Assembly: GCA_029009515.1 (NCBI GenBank)
Contig: JAQXJZ010000117.1
Span: 1-38,288 of the forward strand
DNA: 38,288 bases
Direction of reading: 5' to 3'
Source: a bacterium
GTDB taxonomy: Bacteria > Bacillota > Clostridia > Christensenellales > Aristaeellaceae
Each line of letters begins with the position of its first letter. The stretch's first letter is position 1. The notes below the pieces were generated by a model. It saw only the letters and a list, made by a program, of their open reading frames with translations. It made no database searches and was not told the DNA's origin. Below are positions 16,353 through 23,464 of the stretch, piece after piece. The position numbers and the translations under genes were made by a program.

Positions 16353-16460
16353 TCAGGCCCTGCGGCGGCGGATCATCATCATGCCGGTCAGGCTGAGCAG
16401 CATGAGGGCGAAGAACATGGCCAGCGGCGTGTTATCGCCGGTGGAGGGCAGCCTGTGAAT
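16353..16460 (-). pseudogene. Orphan LPXTG cell-wall sorting signal (gene remnant)
   Basis: Reading leftward from inside the end of hpt, in a different frame, gives HRLPSTGDNTP, then a hydrophobic stretch (LAMFFALMLLSLTGMMM), then IRRRRA and a stop at 16353-16355. This is a complete sortase sorting signal: LPSTG pentapeptide, membrane segment and positive tail. No start codon with a ribosome site and no secreted protein body precede it; the frame simply runs back into hpt. The likely reading is the tail of a surface protein whose front was lost when hpt was joined here. A frameshift fusion to hpt is possible but would put an anchor on a cytosolic enzyme. Confidence 0.65.
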
Positions 16461-16474
16461 GACGATGGAAAGAA

Positions 16475-17035
16475 TTACTTCTCGGCGTAGATACGGGGAG
16501 ACAGCACGCCGATGTCGGGCAGGTTGCGGTAGACCTCGGCATAGTCCAGACCGTAGCCTACGACGAACGCATCCGGAATGTTGAAGCAGAAGTAATCCGC
16601 GGTCAGGGGCACGCGGCGGCGGGCAGGCTTGTCCAGCAGGGTGCAGATGCGCAGGCTGGCAGCGCCGCGGCCCAGGAGGGTCTGCTTGAGGAAGTTGAGG
16701 GTCATGCCGCTGTCCACGATGTCCTCCACGATGATCACGTCACGGCCGCGCACGCTGCGGTCCAGGTCCTTCACCAGCTTCACTTCGCCGCTGGTCTTGG
16801 TGCTGGCGCCGTAGCTGGAAACCACCATGAAGTCAATCTCCAGCGGCAGGTCGATTTCGCGGATCAGGTCGCAGAAGAACACGCTCGCGCCCTTGAGGAT
16901 GCAGATCATGACGGGATTCTTGCCTTCGTAGTCGCGGGTGATGCGCTCGCCCAGCTTGCGAACGGCTTCCTGAAGCTCTTCCTTGGTGATGAGAATGCTT
17001 TCCAGATCTTTGTACAGGGCGCGATTGGTTTCCAT
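16475..17035 (-). CDS. hpt: Hypoxanthine phosphoribosyltransferase
   Basis: A 186-aa cytosolic purine-salvage enzyme that joins hypoxanthine (or guanine) to PRPP to give IMP or GMP. The PRPP-binding signature VIIVEDIVDSGMT lies near residues 100-112. ILKGA near the N-terminus and the DFMVVSSYG flexible-loop region are also present, and the length is normal. ATG at 17035 has AAGGAGTGA upstream. It starts 6 bp after tilS, the usual tilS-hpt pairing in Firmicutes. The last codons overlap, in another frame, with the orphan LPXTG remnant. Confidence 0.93.
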   Translation of the reverse strand: METNRALYKDLESILITKEELQEAVRKLGERITRDYEGKNPVMICILKGASVFFCDLIREIDLPLEIDFMVVSSYGASTKTSGEVKLVKDLDRSVRGRDVIIVEDIVDSGMTLNFLKQTLLGRGAASLRICTLLDKPARRRVPLTADYFCFNIPDAFVVGYGLDYAEVYRNLPDIGVLSPRIYAEK

Positions 17036-17041
17036 GGCAGA

Positions 17042-18355
17042 TCACTCCTTCGAATTATAGGGGTAGAACGGGATGGCTGCTGTGAAGCTGAGTTGGATGG
17101 AGCCGGGCGGTACGGCGCTCAGGCGCAGCGCCTCGGCTGCGCACAGGCCGGGAATCCAGAGAATATCCTGTCCGCAGGCCAGCACCGGCAGGCTCCAGCG
17201 GAAACAGGGATCCACCTTTTGGTCGGTGTAATAGCGGCGCAGCGGTTTTGTGCCCGGCGCACCGAATGGGCGGATGAGATCGTCCGGCTTCGGCAGGCGG
17301 ACGACAGGGTTCATGGCCTGCATGGCGGGCGGGAGAATCACGGTGGCAGCGCTGCGGGGGATGCAAGACGCTGCGGGAGCAGAAACGATGCGCAGGTGCT
17401 CGCCCTCAGGCTGCGCCGCTTCTTTGGGCAGGATGTGCAGGTGATGCGTCCACACCATGGCGCGCAGCCCCTTGGGCAGATTGAGCACGGAGCCGTCGGG
17501 CTGGGAAAGCAGCTGTTCCAGCCGGAGCGTGTCATCGGCATCCAGCGGCACAGGGCAGAGCCTGCGAAGCGCACGCCGAACGAGGGCAGGATGCGCGCTT
17601 TGCAGCGGCGCTTTGGCCATCAGCCGGAAAGGCGGCGCGCAGTAAGCGGCGGAGAGAAACAGCCTTTCGGCCTGCTCGTCCAGATAGTCGCAGTCCGTCT
17701 GCATGAGCTCCGCCGTCCGGGCGATGTGCTTTCCGGCCCCCGGATAGAGCGTTTCCATCGCGGGCAGGATGTTCAGGCGCAGCGCGTTGCGCGGATTGGT
17801 GGGGTGGGTATTGCTTTCGTCCTCGCGCCAGCTGAGTCCTTCCGAACGGAGCGCGGAGACGATATCCGCCTTGGGAATGGAAAGAAACGGCCGCAGCACC
17901 TGTCCGCTTGCGGGGCGCATGCCGGTCAGACCCGTCATGCCGCTGCCGCGCAGCAGGTGCATCAGCACGGTCTCGGTCTGGTCGTCGCGGTGATGGCCAA
18001 GCATGACGGCGTCGAAGCCGCCTTCCAGCATGACCTCGCGGATGATGCGCAGGCGCTCGTCGCGCGCGCGGGTTTCAACGCCGGGGTCGTTCATATCGCC
18101 GGTGAGCTGGGCGCGGCGCACGTGCAGGGGAATGTTCAGCTGCTGGCAAAGAGCCCGAACAAAGCGCTCGTCGGCTTGGGAATCCTCGCCGCGCAGACCG
18201 TGCTGCACATGCAGCGCTTCGATAGAAAGAGATGTTTCCGCGCGGCTGAGCGCGTGCAGAAGCGCCACGCTGTCCGCGCCGCCGCTGACGGCGCACAGGA
18301 TGCGCCCGCTGCGCTCTCTCAGACAGCTGCGCACGGCCTCGCAAAGCCGCTTCAT
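17042..18355 (-). CDS. tilS: tRNA(Ile)-lysidine synthase
   Basis: A 437-aa enzyme that adds lysine to C34 of the CAU-anticodon tRNA-Ile, changing it to read AUA. The PP-loop ATPase motif SGGADS is at residues 24-29, followed by HVQHGLRGEDS and GHHRDDQTETVLMHLLRGSG, which are TilS signatures. The C-terminal TilS substrate-binding region (PFGAPGTKPLRRYYTDQKV) is present, so it is full length. ATG at 18355 overlaps the upstream DUF4364 stop by 4 bp (ATGA), so the two are translationally coupled; hpt follows at once. Confidence 0.93.
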   Translation of the reverse strand: MKRLCEAVRSCLRERSGRILCAVSGGADSVALLHALSRAETSLSIEALHVQHGLRGEDSQADERFVRALCQQLNIPLHVRRAQLTGDMNDPGVETRARDERLRIIREVMLEGGFDAVMLGHHRDDQTETVLMHLLRGSGMTGLTGMRPASGQVLRPFLSIPKADIVSALRSEGLSWREDESNTHPTNPRNALRLNILPAMETLYPGAGKHIARTAELMQTDCDYLDEQAERLFLSAAYCAPPFRLMAKAPLQSAHPALVRRALRRLCPVPLDADDTLRLEQLLSQPDGSVLNLPKGLRAMVWTHHLHILPKEAAQPEGEHLRIVSAPAASCIPRSAATVILPPAMQAMNPVVRLPKPDDLIRPFGAPGTKPLRRYYTDQKVDPCFRWSLPVLACGQDILWIPGLCAAEALRLSAVPPGSIQLSFTAAIPFYPYNSKE

Positions 18356-19137
18356 GCGTCCACCAGCGCCGCCGTCAGGCAGCTGGCCAGCGCATGCGCG
18401 CTTGCATCCGCGGCCTTCGCCCAGCCCCACGCCTCCCGGGCGGTGGGCAGGAGCAGCAGGATGGTGTAGCGCACGCCGCCTTCCTCCACGCATGCCACGG
18501 CGGCATGCTCGCGGCCTCCGAAGGCGCACAGCTGCGGCTGCGTGGGCGATGCGCAGGCGATGGCCGCCTCCTGCGTGAGCGGCGCGGGAATGTCCTCCTG
18601 CGCGCTTTCAAAGGGCAGGGTGTACAATTGGCCCAGAAGCTGCGCCACGGTGGCTGAGAAACCCTTCACGGCTTTCTCCACCAGCGTCTGATCCGCCGTG
18701 GTGATGCGCAGAAACAGCGTGGGCACGTCGCCCTCGCGCACCGTCAGCGACGCGCGGAACAGCCCGTCGGCGGACGACTCGTACGCGGCGCGCATCTGCC
18801 GGCGTTCGTGCAGCTGATCGCGGTAGGTGCGCGCGGATGCGGCGATGCGCTCCTTTTCGGCTGAAAGCAGGCGGTTTTCAAACAGCGCAAGCTGCTGCTT
18901 CCCGGCCTCGGTCAGGTACAGCACGCCTTCCAGCGCATGGCCGCCCACGGCCACCGCGCCATCGTTTTTCAGCTCGTCCAAAAACAGGCAGAAGGGGATG
19001 TACTCCATCAGCTCCAGCCGGGCCACAAACGGCCACAGCTGCTCCTGCGTGGCCATGCCCAGCGCGTCCAGGCAGCACAGCACGCGCAGCTTGTTTTCGG
19101 CGTCGGAAATCTTGCGCTTGGGTGACAAAAACGGCAT
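18352..19137 (-). CDS. DUF4364-like winged-helix protein
   Basis: A 261-aa cytosolic protein. The first 90 residues look like a winged helix (SDAENKLRVLCCLDAL, then LFLDELKNDGAV and LYLTEAGKQQL), as in the DUF4364 family of Clostridia, which is poorly characterised. It is longer than the roughly 170-180 aa I recall as typical; the extra C-terminal 90 or so residues are of no recognisable type. ATG at 19137 has GGGAGG 5 bases upstream and avoids an unlikely 24-residue extension. It is coupled to tilS by a 4-bp overlap. A regulatory role is an inference from the fold. Confidence 0.65.
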   Translation of the reverse strand: MPFLSPKRKISDAENKLRVLCCLDALGMATQEQLWPFVARLELMEYIPFCLFLDELKNDGAVAVGGHALEGVLYLTEAGKQQLALFENRLLSAEKERIAASARTYRDQLHERRQMRAAYESSADGLFRASLTVREGDVPTLFLRITTADQTLVEKAVKGFSATVAQLLGQLYTLPFESAQEDIPAPLTQEAAIACASPTQPQLCAFGGREHAAVACVEEGGVRYTILLLLPTAREAWGWAKAADASAHALASCLTAALVDA

Positions 19138-19173
19138 GACAGCCTCCCATGTGTGAGGATGATGAACGAAAGA

Positions 19174-19203
19174 ATGGGCAAAGCATGGCGGTGCTTTACC
19201 CAT
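19174..19203 (-). terminator. Hairpin between HPr-like gene and DUF4364 gene
   Basis: On the minus strand ATGGGTAAAGCA pairs with TGCTTTGCCCAT around a 6-base loop, followed by the T-rich TCTTTCG. It may partly terminate transcription from the HPr-like promoter, leaving read-through into DUF4364-tilS-hpt. Confidence 0.45.
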
Positions 19204-19250
19204 CAGCATGCCGGTGTGGCATGGAAAAAATCGGTTGTGAAAGAAGGCGA

Positions 19251-19478
19251 TCAGGCCATGAAGGGCTTGATGTCTTCCATCAGGTCGTCGCAGGAGTCAG
19301 CATAGATCTCCATGGAGATGGGCTTGCTCAGATCCAGGCTGAAAATGCCCAGAATGGACTTCGCATCCACCACGTGACGGCCAGCACGAAGGTCCACATC
19401 ATAGGAATAACGGTTGACGATGTTGACAAAAGACTTTACGTTTTCAGCCAGGCTCAGTTTGATGTTGACAGACTTCAT
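19251..19478 (-). CDS. HPr-like protein lacking the active-site histidine
   Basis: A 75-aa protein with the HPr fold pattern. HPr carries phosphate from enzyme I to sugar permeases on His15, and in Gram-positives is regulated on Ser46. Here the region corresponding to Ser46 is well kept (VDAKSILGIFSLDL, Ser41), but the GLHARPA active-site segment is replaced by ENVKSFVN, with no histidine or arginine. It therefore cannot act as a normal phosphocarrier. It resembles B. subtilis Crh in concept: His lost, regulatory Ser kept, a role in catabolite control. Start ATG 19478 has GAAAGGGG 12 bases upstream, and a strong promoter precedes it. Confidence 0.75.
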   Translation of the reverse strand: MKSVNIKLSLAENVKSFVNIVNRYSYDVDLRAGRHVVDAKSILGIFSLDLSKPISMEIYADSCDDLMEDIKPFMA

Positions 19479-19512
19479 GTTGCATGGACCCCTTTCTTTT
19501 GATTACGGCGGT

Positions 19513-19541
19513 ATTATACACCAACATGCGCGAAAATGCAA
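19513..19541 (-). promoter_or_regulatory. Sigma-A-type promoter of the HPr-like gene
   Basis: On the minus strand TTGCAT (19536-19541) and TATAAT (19513-19518) are separated by exactly 17 bp, about 35 bp upstream of the ATG. Confidence 0.8.
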
Positions 19542-19635
19542 CCCGCGCAAGGCTCTGAGATGTATAATATGGCACCGAAAGCAGCCGCGATGGCGGGGAA
19601 AAGCAGGCGGAACCAACTCTGTTTTCCCATAGGGA

Positions 19636-19664
19636 TTGTTGAGAAAGGTTTTTCATGTTATAAT
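19636..19664 (+). promoter_or_regulatory. Sigma-A-type promoter of the sugar kinase operon
   Basis: TTGTTG (19636-19641) and TATAAT (19659-19664) are separated by 17 bp, giving a leader of about 95 bases before the ATG at 19765. Another TATAAT-like sequence lies near 19563 without a clear -35 box. Confidence 0.65.
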
Positions 19665-19764
19665 GTCGTTTACGGTGTGCAAACGCCTTCGTTTGGCATG
19701 CCTGCATAACGCAGTTCCGTACAGAAGAAAGCCCATCGTACGGCAAGCGCAAGGGAGAAACGAC

Positions 19765-20880
19765 ATGAAACTGACAGTTGAGGAAGTCCGTGCGCTGGCG
19801 GCACAGTTTGCGCCGGAAGGCAAAATCGGCGTTCCCAAGCCCTTTGGCGGCGGACACATCAACGATACCTACCTGTTCTCCCGTGAGGATGAGAACGGGG
19901 CGCAGTATGTGCTGCAGCGTATCAACAAAAATGCCTTCCCGAACCCCGAAGACGTGATGGACAACATGCTGCGCGTGACCGAGTACCTGCGCGGCGTCAT
20001 CATCAAGCGCGGCGGCGACCCCGTGCGCGAGACGCTCAAGCTGCTCAAGACGGAGGAAGGCCGCTTTTTTGCCATCGACCGCAACGGCGATTACTGGCGT
20101 TCCTACAGCTTTGTGGCCGACAGCGTCAGCTACGACCGCTGCGACGACGCCAACATCTTCTGCGAATCCGGCCATGCCTTCGGCCGCTTCCTGTCCATGC
20201 TGGACGGCTTTGACGCGGCCTCCCTGCACGAGACCATCGTGCAGTTCCACGACACGCCCAAGCGCTTCCGCGATTTCCACGCTGCTGTGGAAAAGGACGC
20301 GGCCGGCCGTGCCGACGGCGTGCGCGATCTGATTGAGGTTGCGCTTGGCTACGAGCCCTTTGCCGATACGCTCACCGGCCAGCTGCGCAGCGGCGATCTG
20401 CCTCTGCGCGTCACCCACAACGATACCAAGCTCAACAACGTCCTCATCGATGAAAAGACCGGCCACGCCGTGTGCGTCATCGATCTGGATACGGTTATGC
20501 CCGGCCTGTGCGCCTACGACTTTGGCGACGCCATCCGCTACGGCGCCAACACCGCCGCCGAGGATGAAACCGACCTGAGCAAGGTGCGCCTGGACATGGA
20601 CATGTACCGCGCCTACGCCACCGGCTATCTCAGCGAAGTGAGCGACCAGCTCACCATGCGCGAGGTGGACTCGCTGCCCGTGGGCGCCAGGATGATGACG
20701 CTGGAAAACGGCATCCGCTTCCTGGGCGACTATCTCAACGGCGATATCTATTTCAAGACCGATTATCCGGAGCACAACCTGGTGCGCGCCCGTACGCAGT
20801 TCAAGCTGCTCCAGGAGATCGACGAGCATTGGGACGAAATGCTCCTGTGCGTGCGCGATCTGAGCACGAGGAAAGGATAA
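19765..20880 (+). CDS. nahK: N-acetylhexosamine 1-kinase-like phosphotransferase
   Basis: A 371-aa cytosolic kinase of the aminoglycoside-phosphotransferase fold. It closely matches my memory of bifidobacterial NahK, which phosphorylates GlcNAc or GalNAc at C1. Matching parts are FGGGHINDTY (ATP loop), HDTPKRFRDF, RVTHNDTKLNN (His218, catalytic Asp220), VIDLDTVMPG (Asp240, Asp242 for metal), FGDAIRYGANTA and YPEHNLVRARTQ. The length is as in NahK. ATG 19765 follows AAGGGAGAA. It is followed 6 bp later by a sugar-1-phosphate nucleotidyltransferase, which would turn the product into a nucleotide sugar. The exact sugar specificity is not proven. Confidence 0.7.
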   Translation: MKLTVEEVRALAAQFAPEGKIGVPKPFGGGHINDTYLFSREDENGAQYVLQRINKNAFPNPEDVMDNMLRVTEYLRGVIIKRGGDPVRETLKLLKTEEGRFFAIDRNGDYWRSYSFVADSVSYDRCDDANIFCESGHAFGRFLSMLDGFDAASLHETIVQFHDTPKRFRDFHAAVEKDAAGRADGVRDLIEVALGYEPFADTLTGQLRSGDLPLRVTHNDTKLNNVLIDEKTGHAVCVIDLDTVMPGLCAYDFGDAIRYGANTAAEDETDLSKVRLDMDMYRAYATGYLSEVSDQLTMREVDSLPVGARMMTLENGIRFLGDYLNGDIYFKTDYPEHNLVRARTQFKLLQEIDEHWDEMLLCVRDLSTRKG

Positions 20881-20886
20881 CAAGCA

Positions 20887-21801
20887 ATGAAAAAACCTGT
20901 GTTGGTCATCATGGCCGCAGGCATGGGCAGCCGTTACGGCGGCCTCAAGCAGATGGACCCCGTGGGTCCCTCCGGCGAACTGATTCTGGATTACTCCCTG
21001 TTTGACGCAAAGCGCGCCGGCTTTGAGCGCGCGGTGATCATCATCAAGCCGGAGAACGAGCAGGACTTCCGCGAGGTGCTGGGCAACCGCGTCAGCCGCC
21101 ACATGCAGGTGGATTACGCCTACCAGACCACCGACCGCATCCCCGAGGGCTTTGCCATTCCCGAGGGCCGCGTGAAGCCCTGGGGCACCGGCCATGCCGT
21201 GCTGTGCGCGGCGGACGCTGTGGACGGCGCGCCCTTCTGCGCCATCAATGCCGACGACTACTACGGCCGCGAGGCCTTCCAGCTGTGCTATGATCACCTG
21301 TCCCATACCAGGGACGAGGGCGACTTCTGCATGGTGGGCTATCTGCTGAAAAACACCCTGAGCGAAACCGGCTACGTGGCGCGCGGTGTGTGCGAGCTGC
21401 GAGGCAACAGCACCCTGCACGATCTCACCGAGCGCACCCACATCATCTCCACCGTGGACGGCCCGCTGATGACCGAGGACGGCAAGACTTACACCTGGCT
21501 TTCGCCCGAAACCGTGGTGAGCATGAACATGTGGGGTTTTCCAGGCAGCATGATGCAGCACCTGAAGGACGGCTTCCCGCAGTTTTTGAGCGAGAAGGTG
21601 CCTCAGAATCCCCTCAAGGCGGAATACTTCCTGCCCAGCGTGGTGGATGCGCAGCTCAGCGCCGGCAAGGCGAAGGTGCATGTGTACACCACGCCCGACA
21701 AGTGGTACGGCGTTACCTACCGTGAGGACCGCGCCGAAGTGGTGGAGGCCCTCCAGCGCATGAACAACGAGGGTCTGTATCCCTCTCCGCTGTGGCCCTG
21801 A
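20887..21801 (+). CDS. Sugar-1-phosphate nucleotidyltransferase
   Basis: A 304-aa cytosolic enzyme of the nucleotidyltransferase (GT-A-like) fold. The nucleotide-binding signature AAGMGSRYGGLKQ is at residues 10-22, WGTGHAVLCA near residue 100, and INADDYYG near residue 121 carries the metal-binding Asp residues. It would join a nucleoside triphosphate and a sugar 1-phosphate. With the kinase just upstream, the natural inference is salvage of free N-acetylhexosamine to UDP-HexNAc for wall or glycan synthesis. AAAGGA lies upstream of the ATG. It is not GlmU, since the left-handed beta-helix domain is absent. Confidence 0.75.
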   Translation: MKKPVLVIMAAGMGSRYGGLKQMDPVGPSGELILDYSLFDAKRAGFERAVIIIKPENEQDFREVLGNRVSRHMQVDYAYQTTDRIPEGFAIPEGRVKPWGTGHAVLCAADAVDGAPFCAINADDYYGREAFQLCYDHLSHTRDEGDFCMVGYLLKNTLSETGYVARGVCELRGNSTLHDLTERTHIISTVDGPLMTEDGKTYTWLSPETVVSMNMWGFPGSMMQHLKDGFPQFLSEKVPQNPLKAEYFLPSVVDAQLSAGKAKVHVYTTPDKWYGVTYREDRAEVVEALQRMNNEGLYPSPLWP

Positions 21802-21812
21802 GGAGTGCGTGA

Positions 21813-23090
21813 ATGAGAGGAAGATTCCGTCCCGTTACGCTCATTCTGTGGCTGGTGATCATCGCCGGGCTGATTGGCGTGGCCATGACCGCGCCTGCCT
21901 TGCAGGATGCGCGCCAAAAGCTGCAGATTGAACTTTCCGCCACGCCCACGCCCACGGCCAATGTGAGCAGCATGCTGCTCATCACCCCGGACCCCAACGC
22001 CACGCCCGCGCCCACGGCGCTGCTGCTCAAGCTGGGCGTGAAGGGCGACGAGGTGACGAAGCTTCAGAACCGCCTGAAGGAACTGGGCTACTACGAGGGC
22101 GATGTGGACGGCGCATACGGCCCCGGCACGCAGGATGCGGTCATCCGCTTCCAGACGCAGCACGGCCTGAGCGCCGACGGCATCGCGGGCGAAGGCACGC
22201 GCAGCGCCCTGTACAGCTCAAGCGCGCAGCTCTTCCAGCCCACGCCTACGCCCACCGCCGCAGCCAGCCTGCTCAAAAAGGGCGACAACGGCGAAGCGGT
22301 GAAGCAGATGCAGGCGCGCCTGAAGGAGCTGGGCTACTACAACGGCACCGTAGACGGAGACTTTGGCGGCGGCACCGAGGAAGCGGTACGGCTGTTCCAG
22401 CGCCAGAACAATCTGGACGTGGACGGCGTGGCCGCAAAGATGACCTTTGCCGCGCTCTACAGCGAGAGCGCCAGACAGGTCACCATCACCCCCACGCCCG
22501 ACCCCAACCGCATGCCCATCCTCGTCAACCGCGATCATCCCGTCGATTCCAGCTATGAGCCGGATGACCTGGTGCTGCTCAAGAATGTCATTCCCTCGTC
22601 CGTGGCCGCCGTGAAGGGCGGCGACATCGAAGGCGACCGCACCGCGGTCAACGCCATGATCGACATGTTCCGCGCCGCCCATCAGGATGGCGTGACCAAT
22701 TGGCAGATCAGCGCAGGCTACCGCAGCTACCGCTACCAGCAGAAGCTGTTTGACCGCCAGGTGCAGGAGTATCTGGATCAGGGCTTCAGCCAGGCCAATG
22801 CCAAATCCGCCACCCGCCAGACCGTGGCCGACCCCGGTACCAGCGAGCACCACACCGGACTCGCCTTTGACATCACCGTGCCGGGTACCATCTTCAAGGG
22901 CACGCCGGAGCAGATCTGGCTGCACAAGCACTGCTGGGATTACGGCTTTGTCATCCGCTATCAGGAGGACAAGGAAAAGCTGACCGGCTACATCGCCGAG
23001 TGCTGGCACATCCGCTATGTGGGTCTGCCCCACAGCCAGGACATGCGCGACCGCAATCTTTGTCTGGAAGAATATCTGGGCGTTGTGTAA
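21813..23090 (+). CDS. VanY-like D,D-carboxypeptidase with two peptidoglycan-binding domains
   Basis: A 425-aa membrane-anchored wall enzyme. A transmembrane segment lies at about residues 8-28, followed by Thr/Pro/Ala-rich linkers. Two PG_binding_1 repeats follow (LGVKGDEVTKLQNRLKELGYY and KKGDNGEAVKQMQARLKELG), then a LAS-type VanY domain. Zinc and catalytic residues are visible: SEHHTGLAFD (His346, Asp353) and CWHIRY (His399), with SAGYRSYRYQQ before them. It would remove the terminal D-Ala from stem peptides outside the membrane. ATG 21813 follows GAGGAG and lies 11 bp after the nucleotidyltransferase, so wall trimming and amino-sugar activation share a transcript. Confidence 0.9.
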   Translation: MRGRFRPVTLILWLVIIAGLIGVAMTAPALQDARQKLQIELSATPTPTANVSSMLLITPDPNATPAPTALLLKLGVKGDEVTKLQNRLKELGYYEGDVDGAYGPGTQDAVIRFQTQHGLSADGIAGEGTRSALYSSSAQLFQPTPTPTAAASLLKKGDNGEAVKQMQARLKELGYYNGTVDGDFGGGTEEAVRLFQRQNNLDVDGVAAKMTFAALYSESARQVTITPTPDPNRMPILVNRDHPVDSSYEPDDLVLLKNVIPSSVAAVKGGDIEGDRTAVNAMIDMFRAAHQDGVTNWQISAGYRSYRYQQKLFDRQVQEYLDQGFSQANAKSATRQTVADPGTSEHHTGLAFDITVPGTIFKGTPEQIWLHKHCWDYGFVIRYQEDKEKLTGYIAECWHIRYVGLPHSQDMRDRNLCLEEYLGVV

Positions 23091-23102
23091 CGCCAAAAAA
23101 AT

Positions 23103-23130
23103 GCCGCTCCGGGAAAAATCCCGGAGCGGC
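23103..23130 (+). terminator. Terminator after the VanY-like gene
   Basis: GCCGCTCCGGGA pairs with TCCCGGAGCGGC, with an A-run before and TGTTTCT after, so it probably works for the plus-strand operon and weakly in reverse. Confidence 0.8.
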
Positions 23131-23195
23131 TGTTTCTGAATTGAAGAAAACCACCAGCTCTGCCCGTGGTTATGACTGCAGCAGAAAGAAGGGAT

Positions 23196-23393
23196 TCACA
23201 TGGAACTCGGATCAACGTTGTTCCAGCTAAAGTTCATGTTGCCCTTCTGGTCAAATTCGTAAGGAACATACATGCTCAGATCTGCGCTGAAAGGCATGGC
23301 GAAGCAGGTTTCTTTCATGACCTTATTGGCCGGAGTGATGCTGATATGAACGAGGAGGTTGTTCTTCTTTCTATATTGGAAAAGACCGTCGAC
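23196..23393 (-). pseudogene. C-terminal remnant of an unknown protein
   Basis: Sixty-five codons are open on the minus strand and end at TGA (23196-23198). The product reads like real protein (VDGLFQYRKKNNLLVHISI, TCFAMPFSADLSMYVPYEF, MNFSWNNVDPSSM). There is no start codon with a ribosome site at its front; the frame begins inside a terminator-like hairpin and a stop precedes it. I take it as the tail of a gene whose front has been lost, perhaps once part of the neighbouring glycan locus. I do not recognise the family. The rest of 23131-23464 holds only hairpins. Confidence 0.45.
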
Positions 23394-23411
23394 TTACTTT
23401 GTCAACGGTCT
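23383..23411 (-). terminator. Probable terminator of the glycosidase operon
   Basis: On the minus strand AGACCGTTGAC pairs with GTCGACGGTCT (one mismatch), followed by TTTTCC. It lies about 55 bp after the glycosidase stop. A smaller stem, CCCTCTTCTC/GAGAGGGG-type, lies at about 23416-23434. Confidence 0.55.
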
Positions 23412-23464
23412 GAGCCCCTCTCGTGAGAAGAGGGACGGTTGGAGTATGGAGCCAAAACAGCGTT

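Noticed and set aside
17093-18469. A 458-codon plus-strand open frame over tilS
   Set aside because: It is opposite a gene with clear PP-loop and TilS motifs; its product has no recognisable domain.
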